Origin: Marinilabiliaceae bacterium JC017
Lineage (GTDB): Bacteria > Bacteroidota > Bacteroidia > Bacteroidales > Marinilabiliaceae
DNA length: 57,879 nucleotides
Assembly (NCBI GenBank): GCA_004296775.1
Contig: RHGE01000038.1
Span: 1 to 57,879, forward strand
Direction: 5' to 3'
The notes beneath the pieces were generated by a model, which saw only the letters and a list, made by a program, of their open reading frames with translations, did no database searches and was not told the origin of the DNA. Below are positions 52,656 to 57,879 of the stretch, piece after piece. The position numbers and the translations under genes were made by a program. The number at the start of each line of letters is the position of its first letter. Within the stretch, counting starts at the first letter, position 1.

Positions 52656-54554
52656 TTAATCCCAATAATCATCATCATTCATTTCGATATCATCAGTAAT
52701 CTTGATGATTTGAGAAGAAGTCACAATGTCTTTGCCGGGTAATACATATTCAACCTTAATGGAATAATCTCCACTACTGGGCGTAGGGAAATATTCCATT
52801 TCATAAATCTTCCGGAGCATTTCATCCTTAATATCCTCAGCTTTACTATACCTATCCAATAGTGCCTCCCTTGTTTCCAGATAATCCTTTGCCCATATCA
52901 GTGGAATCTCATTAATGATGTGAGATTTATCAGCCTCATACTCAAAAACGCCACTGGTTATTTCATCATCCGTTAGCTTCCTATTAAAATCAACCTGCCA
53001 AATTTCAAAATAATTTAAAGCTAGCAAACCTTCTTTGGAAAGGTCTCTGGACAGCTTTGCCCCAGGAATTATAGGGTAATGATCGTAAATATATTTGTAA
53101 GGCGACTGATTATACCAATCCCATTGATCCAACAGGGCGGTAATTTTCATCAAAGGTTGCTCCCTAAAGCCCTTTATTTCGTAATAATCAAAACACTCAT
53201 CTGGTTCATCCAGATAAATAGTTGTACCAAGAAACGATGCATCTTTAATGCTGCCTTCCAATTCAACATCATATAAAAAACGAATTTCCCGATCCGCTGG
53301 TAATTTATCAAACAGTCGCTGATATTTACTCACCCTAAACTCATTGGAATAAACAACCTTTGAATTAGAGATTAATTCAATCCGATAAGGTTTTTCATGT
53401 TGCAGGTTAGTTGGAAAATCAAACCAGATGGTTTTATCAGTTTGACTATAACGCCCGTTCACAACGGCAGTTTCAATATTATCGGGTAATAAAGTAAATC
53501 GAAATTGCAGGTTATCCATCGCTTCTATCTGTGACAACCGAGCAGGATCAACCAAAAATTCAATATATCCCTGGGCATATTCACCCGGATAGAAATTGAA
53601 TTGCCGTTCCAAGGGATAAGACGCAGCAATAAAGGCATCGCTTATTAATTCATTGGGAAAGGTGCCGGTGGTAAACGATAACGATTTTTCCTCCAGAATA
53701 ATTTCACCCGCCGCATTTTTTAACGGCACCCACTCATTGTTCACCTTCTCCTCAAAAGCTACTTTCATATTCAGTTGATAAGCTGTATTCTCCTGAAAGT
53801 TATCAACAGGCAGCACCCGCATTTGTAAAGGCGACACCCAAACATTATCGGTATTGACCGAGGTACCGTCTTGGGTTATGGCAATTTCTTTCATAACCGC
53901 ACGAACGTAACTATAAGCATGCCTATCTTTTGAGACAATCAGAACTTTATCTATAGAATAATTCAAAGAAATTTCCGGAAATACCTCTTTATACAATTCT
54001 ATTTCGTTAATAATAGCTAAACTAGCTTTCGAACAATCATAAACATTCTCATCAAACTTCGCTGATTTAAACCTTTTTGTAATAACAGAAGTAGATTCCT
54101 GCGAATCCTCCAGTTGTACTTTCTCCCACTTATCACCAATTTTCTCATAGTAATTAAATACCAGGCAAAGTTCATAACTCCTATCAGCTTCCATTTTTTC
54201 AGTCAGATCGAGCACAAGGGTATCCTTATGAGCGTTGAAACGATAAGTAATCCCCTCTATTTTCTGACTATTATATAAAGCTGTAACTTCCAGTTGCTCT
54301 AATTGACATTTAAAAACTTGCTTATTATCATATTCCTTCTCTACTTCAAGTGGCTCTGACAAATAGACACAAAGCGAATCAAGCGGATACAAAAGATTCG
54401 AACCAGATTCACTTGCACTGATTTTCACATAGGGCTCAAGGAAATTTATTAAAGTAATCAAATCTACTTCATTACCAGGCTTCACCTCCTTTGATTCTTC
54501 TTCGCATGCCATAAATAACAACACAACGGCAAATAAAAACGCAATTTTTTTCAT
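52656..54554 (-). CDS. Large uncharacterised lipoprotein, 632 aa
   Basis: Lipoprotein signal MKKIAFLFAVVLLFMAC (Cys17) followed by acidic EEESKEVKPG. The mature part appears to consist of several beta-sandwich domains in a row, with two repeats of a pattern ending in an exposed-Thr strand (VITKRFKSAKF at about 155 and SLSFTTGTFPNE at about 290), as in Ig-like/Big_5 domains. The C-terminus is acidic (DDIEMNDDDYWD). It is expressed alone on the minus strand. The function is unknown; a surface or structural adhesin-type role is possible. Confidence 0.75.
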   Translation of the reverse strand: MKKIAFLFAVVLLFMACEEESKEVKPGNEVDLITLINFLEPYVKISASESGSNLLYPLDSLCVYLSEPLEVEKEYDNKQVFKCQLEQLEVTALYNSQKIEGITYRFNAHKDTLVLDLTEKMEADRSYELCLVFNYYEKIGDKWEKVQLEDSQESTSVITKRFKSAKFDENVYDCSKASLAIINEIELYKEVFPEISLNYSIDKVLIVSKDRHAYSYVRAVMKEIAITQDGTSVNTDNVWVSPLQMRVLPVDNFQENTAYQLNMKVAFEEKVNNEWVPLKNAAGEIILEEKSLSFTTGTFPNELISDAFIAASYPLERQFNFYPGEYAQGYIEFLVDPARLSQIEAMDNLQFRFTLLPDNIETAVVNGRYSQTDKTIWFDFPTNLQHEKPYRIELISNSKVVYSNEFRVSKYQRLFDKLPADREIRFLYDVELEGSIKDASFLGTTIYLDEPDECFDYYEIKGFREQPLMKITALLDQWDWYNQSPYKYIYDHYPIIPGAKLSRDLSKEGLLALNYFEIWQVDFNRKLTDDEITSGVFEYEADKSHIINEIPLIWAKDYLETREALLDRYSKAEDIKDEMLRKIYEMEYFPTPSSGDYSIKVEYVLPGKDIVTSSQIIKITDDIEMNDDDYWD

Positions 54555-54692
54555 GGTTAAACTACTTATACTTTTGTAACTATTTTATATGCTATGATAA
54601 TAATTTTGTCAAAATTAAGTTATTTCTCTTTCCCAATCGCTTTCTATCGGACTTTTCCATTTGTTTGATCCCCCTCATTCCTCCTTTTCCCT

Positions 54693-54700
54693 ATATTTGC
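54693..54700 (+). promoter_or_regulatory. -7 box upstream of mntP
   Basis: TATATTTG matches TAnnTTTG, 72 bases before the mntP start codon. TTTG repeats at 54661-54668 lie 24 bases upstream, slightly farther than usual. The leader contains GATCAA (54711-54716) complementary to TTGATC (54742-54747). Confidence 0.5.
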
Positions 54701-54771
54701 CTCCCCAATGATCAAGCCGTTTCATGAGGAACAGCAACCTGTTGATCGAACCCGGGCAATTATTATTATAC

Positions 54772-55329
54772 ATGGATACCTATTCAATTATTCTTATAGC
54801 CATTGGCTTATCAATGGATTCTTTGGCCGTTTCCATCACAAACGGATTAACCATTAAAGATTTAAATGCCAAAAAAGTATTAACCATCTCTTCGTCCCTG
54901 GCCATTTTTCAGGCGCTAATGCCGTTATTCGGTTGGCTGACCGGAATAGGTGTTGAAAAGTACATACGGGAAGTGGATCACTGGATTGCTTTTGTGTTAC
55001 TATCATTTATAGGAGCCAAAATGATTTACGAAAGTTTTCAATCCAAAGAAACGGTTAATAACGTAGAGTTAAAACCCGTGACATTAATAGCCCAATCCGT
55101 TGCCACCAGCATTGACGCCTTTGCCGTAGGTATTAGTTTTGCAATCATGAATTTCTCCATTGCCACCCCTGTTGTAATTATTGGCTTAGTAACATTTGGT
55201 TTTTCCTTAATGGGTCTGCAGCTTGGTAAATTCTTTGAGAAATACCTGGGAAAATCGGTGGAAGTCTTTGGGGGGTTGGTGTTGATTGGTATCGGCGTTA
55301 AGATTTTGGTAGAACATCTGTTCTTCTAA
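54772..55329 (+). CDS. mntP: Manganese efflux pump MntP
   Basis: Small integral membrane exporter of Mn2+ (DUF204/MntP family), 185 residues, about six membrane helices. It is built from two related halves; characteristic are GLSMDSLAVSITNGL near the start and SVATSIDAFAVGISFA in the second half, each bearing the conserved Asp. I chose ATG 54772 (MDTYSIILIAIGLS); an upstream in-frame ATG at 54724 would add 16 untypical residues. No yybP-ykoY Mn riboswitch is visible in front. Expressed alone. Confidence 0.93.
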   Translation: MDTYSIILIAIGLSMDSLAVSITNGLTIKDLNAKKVLTISSSLAIFQALMPLFGWLTGIGVEKYIREVDHWIAFVLLSFIGAKMIYESFQSKETVNNVELKPVTLIAQSVATSIDAFAVGISFAIMNFSIATPVVIIGLVTFGFSLMGLQLGKFFEKYLGKSVEVFGGLVLIGIGVKILVEHLFF

Positions 55330-55505
55330 AAACCTGTCTTTTACCTTTAGACACTTATTATGCTATCTTCTCCAATAAATCGCTCCGGCTTCAAATATTT
55401 TAACAACCAGACAAATTCAATATACACACAAGAGCATGATTAAAAGGAAGAATGCTACGCCTTAGCGCCTCTATATTCTCAGTCTATCATCTAAATTTAA
55501 AACAT

Positions 55506-56381
55506 ATGAAACACATTATTATCCTAATATTGAGTATTGCCTCCGTGAGTTTTGTCTCATGTGGTACACAAAATAAAAAAAAGTCAGGTTTGGCAGATCA
55601 AACCATTTATACAGGCTACCTGATCCTTGGACCCGAAGCTCAATCCTTCACCGAATGCAAAGGCAAAGCCATTTCCTACTGGATTAATGGCAACACCATT
55701 AGCAAAGAGTTATCGGCCTCCTACGAGGCATTAAGCCTGCCTTTGCCCTACTCTTCCATTTATGTTGAATTGACAGGTTCCATTGATACACTATCGCCAC
55801 GCGAGGGATTTGCCTCGCAATACGATGGCTTGTTTACCATCGATTCAGTTGTGAAGGCAGAAGCTCTCTCGGCCGAGAATGATTGTGATGGTCGGTTAAA
55901 TAATATCTTCGACAAAACATTCGAGAGCGGTGACATCGCTTTCAGGATACTGTCTGCCACCGGAAGCCTCAGTCCCTCGGTCATTATCCCGTCTGGTTTT
56001 GAAGAAGACAATGCCCCACAACACAAAGAGGTGGACGGTTCTATTCAACAAGTTGAGTTAACCGACCTGAACAGTGATGGCTATAATGAAATAATATGCT
56101 TCACCACCAGTGCCGGCAGTGGGTCATATGGCGATATCTGGGCCTTTGCTTCCAACAAAAACAAATCAATTTCCGAAATCTACCTGCAACCACTTTCTGA
56201 TCCATCAGGATACATGGGCCACGACCGGTTTTATATTGAAGACAACCGGTTAAAAAGAGAATTTCCCCTCTACAAGGAAGAAGATACCAACAACCGCCCT
56301 ACGGCCGGAAAACGAATTATCACTTACCAATTGGAACAGGGAGAAGCCGGCTGGCTGTTAACGGAGCAATCAGTTCAATGA
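55506..56381 (+). CDS. Uncharacterised lipoprotein, 291 aa
   Basis: Start placed at ATG 55506 because it gives a proper lipoprotein signal (MKHIIILILSIASVSFVSC, Cys19); an 18-residue extension to 55452 would not. The mature protein has an N-terminal domain (about 30-115) with a Cys pair and YTGYLILGPEAQSFTECKG, similar in look to small COG3187/NlpE-type beta-barrel domains. A second domain has a DLNSDGYNEIICF segment, reminiscent of VCBS/FG-GAP calcium-binding motifs. The assignment is uncertain. Confidence 0.75.
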   Translation: MKHIIILILSIASVSFVSCGTQNKKKSGLADQTIYTGYLILGPEAQSFTECKGKAISYWINGNTISKELSASYEALSLPLPYSSIYVELTGSIDTLSPREGFASQYDGLFTIDSVVKAEALSAENDCDGRLNNIFDKTFESGDIAFRILSATGSLSPSVIIPSGFEEDNAPQHKEVDGSIQQVELTDLNSDGYNEIICFTTSAGSGSYGDIWAFASNKNKSISEIYLQPLSDPSGYMGHDRFYIEDNRLKREFPLYKEEDTNNRPTAGKRIITYQLEQGEAGWLLTEQSVQ

Positions 56382-56458
56382 GATAGCAGCACGCCGGATG
56401 AGAGGAAAACTTAAAAAAGTAACAGACAATACAGAGTGCTATCAGGGAAATCACTGTT

Positions 56459-56555
56459 AAAAATAATTTCACCTTCAATTGCTTTTAACTAGTTTAATTT
56501 TCCGCTCAAGCTGTGGAGGCTCTTACTTTGTTCATCTTTTATATTTTTATTTACT
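56459..56555 (+). repeat. Dispersed repeat R4, copy 2
   Basis: Close match to 32604-32700, including GTGGAGGCTCTTACTTTGTT. It abuts an R3 copy, so the downstream region is a mosaic of repeat families. Confidence 0.85.
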
Positions 56556-56712
56556 GACATTTCCCATATGTGATTAAAGCCTATAAAGCTTGCTTTACAG
56601 ATGTTTTTAACAACCGCGAATTTATCGAATTATACGAATTGCTTTTGGATGAAAAGCTCATAAAACCACACATTGGTTTAAAATTCATTTAATTGGTATA
56701 ATTCGCGGCTTA
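56550..56712 (-). repeat. Dispersed repeat R3, copy 3 (inverted)
   Basis: Read on the minus strand it shows CCGCGAATTATACCAATT, the CCAATGTGTGG palindrome, CAATTCGTATAATTCG, GTAAAGCAAGCTTTATA and ATATGGGAAATGT. These are the same parts, in the same order, as 2954-3070 and 3310-3365. Confidence 0.8.
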
Positions 56713-56845
56713 ATCAGTATTGAATTGTAATTCACTCATAACCAATTAGTATTTCCATGTTATTCTTTTGGCATACACTTAAATTTTAGTGTTTTATAAG
56801 ACATGGGAAACAGCAGTTTTACCATAAACCAAAATTTAAACTTCA

Positions 56846-57030
56846 CGGTTGATAACCATCACACACAAGAATGATGGGAAGCATTCTCTCGGTTGATGAC
56901 CATCACACGCAAGAATGATGAGAAGCATTCTCTCGGTTGATAACCATCACACACAAGAATGATGGGAAGCATTCTCACGATTGATTACCATCACACGCCA
57001 AAATGATGGGAAGCATTCCTCTAGTTGATT
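56846..57030 (+). repeat. Tandem array with 44-bp period, four to five units
   Basis: CGGTTGATA-type starts at 56846, 56890, 56934, 56978 and (degenerate) 57022, exactly 44 bp apart. Each unit holds CCATCA..TGATGG and overlapping AGAATG..CATTCT inverted repeats, so two mutually exclusive hairpins per unit are possible. There are no unique spacers. Confidence 0.92.
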
Positions 57031-57108
57031 CCCTTTAAATACCAACAAGCACCTTCGGGCATCCAACCTAGGATTAAAGCCCTTTGTTCCCCATACTGAT
57101 CATTGTTA

Positions 57109-57244
57109 CAATAGAGCGTTAGATTTTAGATAATAGACATTAGACTGATTTACACTACTCTCACTTCCCGATCATTAACAACTTTATCTATTGAATAAAC
57201 ACAAACTGTTTTTCAATTACCTACAAAAGTTTAACGAACTATTG
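57109..57244 (+). mobile_element. MITE-like element, copy E
   Basis: 136 bp with termini CAATAGAGCGTTAGATTTTA and GTTTAACGAACTATTG (imperfect inverted repeats), flanked by TGTTA on both sides (57104-57108 and 57245-57249). Internal ATAGACATTAGACTGATTT as in copy A. The best-preserved member together with copy B. No coding capacity, so any transposition would need a transposase elsewhere. Confidence 0.85.
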
Positions 57245-57377
57245 TGTTAATAACTTTATTTGATCAACACACTTTTAATACTCACAACCACAACATGAAA
57301 CATTTTACTTACCGGCATAAACATGGGGTGCTATTAAACACTAGAGGCTACTGATCCGTGGAAAGAGGGTGGTTATG

Positions 57378-57440
57378 AAGTGGAAATTTGAAAAGGTGAA
57401 AATTTGAGAAAGTGAGAATTTGAAAAGATGCAATGAGGAG
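57378..57440 (+). repeat. Low-complexity purine-rich tract
   Basis: AAATTTGAAAAGGTGAAAAT-type short repeats, like the tract at 4264-4400. Confidence 0.75.
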
Positions 57441-57479
57441 GTAAATTCATTTTACACACAGAAAAAGGATTACACAGTC

Positions 57480-57745
57480 TATTATCTCTTATCTATCGGT
57501 CTATCATATAACAAGGTACCGATTGCAAATCGATGCTAGCAGGGGCAAACGCGAAGTCGCCCTTGAATATATCGACACTATAACACAAAAAGCCAAATGA
57601 CGAGTCGGACCATGATGTTGGGAAGCGGGGGAGCCGGTCATACCGATTAGTAATTAAAATACCCACTTAATGCGCTTCGCTTTTAATTGGCCTTTAATTA
57701 TCTATCGGCATTACACCAAGTTCATTCTTAAATAGGTTTGGTGTA
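57480..57745. other. Palindrome-rich gene-free tail
   Basis: Contains CGATTGCAAATCG (about 57520), a REP-like palindrome, and TTACACCAA ... TTGGTGTAA (about 57710-57746), a 9-bp perfect stem immediately inside the terminal inverted repeat. No gene. Confidence 0.55.
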
Positions 57746-57879
57746 AAATAAGCGGGCCGGCGTAGGCGCGACGAAGATGAATGCGGGAATTCTGGCATGT
57801 GGGTTAGCAAAAATTCATCAAGGAGGTGGGTGGAAGCTTTTATTTGACTAGCGTTTTTTGCTTCGTTTTTGGGGCAATG
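57746..57879 (-). repeat. Window-terminal inverted repeat, right arm
   Basis: Reverse complement of 7-140 with few differences (for example CGTAGGCG here for CGTTGGCG). The repeat reaches the last base of the window, as it does within a few bases at the left end, which suggests that both ends were set by this repeat. Confidence 0.85.

Noticed and set aside
54600-54771. yybP-ykoY manganese riboswitch before mntP
   Set aside because: The conserved internal-loop motifs are not found in the short leader.
56846-57030. Small CRISPR array or RNA gene in the 44-bp repeats
   Set aside because: No unique spacers and no conserved RNA motif; plain tandem repetition explains it.

Overview
The window looks like a chromosomal segment of a marine or sediment-type member of the Bacteroidota, probably class Bacteroidia near the Marinilabiliales (the order is inference). 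Signs are: a TonB-dependent receptor paired with a DUF4249 lipoprotein; many MKK..SC lipoproteins; DUF4492-cydA-cydB; bifunctional hisB; weak Shine-Dalgarno use; and several promoters of the Bacteroidota type (TTTG, about 19 bases, TAnnTTTG). There is no prophage, plasmid gene, transposase, rRNA or tRNA. Coding content is mostly core metabolism, while the intergenic DNA is crowded with dispersed and tandem repeats.

Layout. 1-8.0 kb: outer-membrane receptor/DUF4249 pair, an 11-unit 41-bp tandem array, two lipoproteins. 8.4-17.7 kb (minus strand): gltB-gltD and aspA, i.e. nitrogen assimilation and aspartate breakdown. 18-22.5 kb (minus): a sigma-54 activator that lacks its DNA-binding domain, ppx/gppA, and an ABC-2 exporter. 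22.8-27.2 kb (plus): uracil-type permease, a membrane HEPN protein, an Omp85-type barrel and small proteins. 27.2-29.1 kb (minus): aspartate kinase behind a SAM-I riboswitch, with a MITE between them. 29.2-31.7 kb: a membrane protein, winged-helix regulator and CreD under twin operators. 31.7-39.5 kb: methyltransferase, DUF2721, thioredoxin-like protein, a GH10-like plus GH20 lipoprotein pair, an ECF sigma factor. 39.9-43.2 kb: cytochrome bd operon ending in an unannotated 43-residue membrane protein. 43.2-49.2 kb: pssA, a bacteriohemerythrin gene with an in-frame stop, and hisGDCB. 49.7-56.4 kb: lipoproteins and mntP. 56.4-57.9 kb: a dense mosaic of repeats.

The most striking system is the control region of hisGDCB. 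It carries two complete, consecutive histidine leader-peptide attenuators, each with a 16-residue peptide containing six histidines, an antiterminator strand overlapping the leader stop codon and a rho-independent terminator. RNA polymerase must pass two independent histidine sensors before hisG. Other notable items are the SAM-I riboswitch before lysC, a family of about 135-bp MITEs (one copy directly after the gltD stop codon with a 6-bp target duplication), two tandem arrays sharing a 41-bp period and a GTTCAAAC core, and a 134-bp inverted repeat at the two ends of the window.

All calls were made by reading the sequence. Family assignments rest on recognised motifs, not on database searches.
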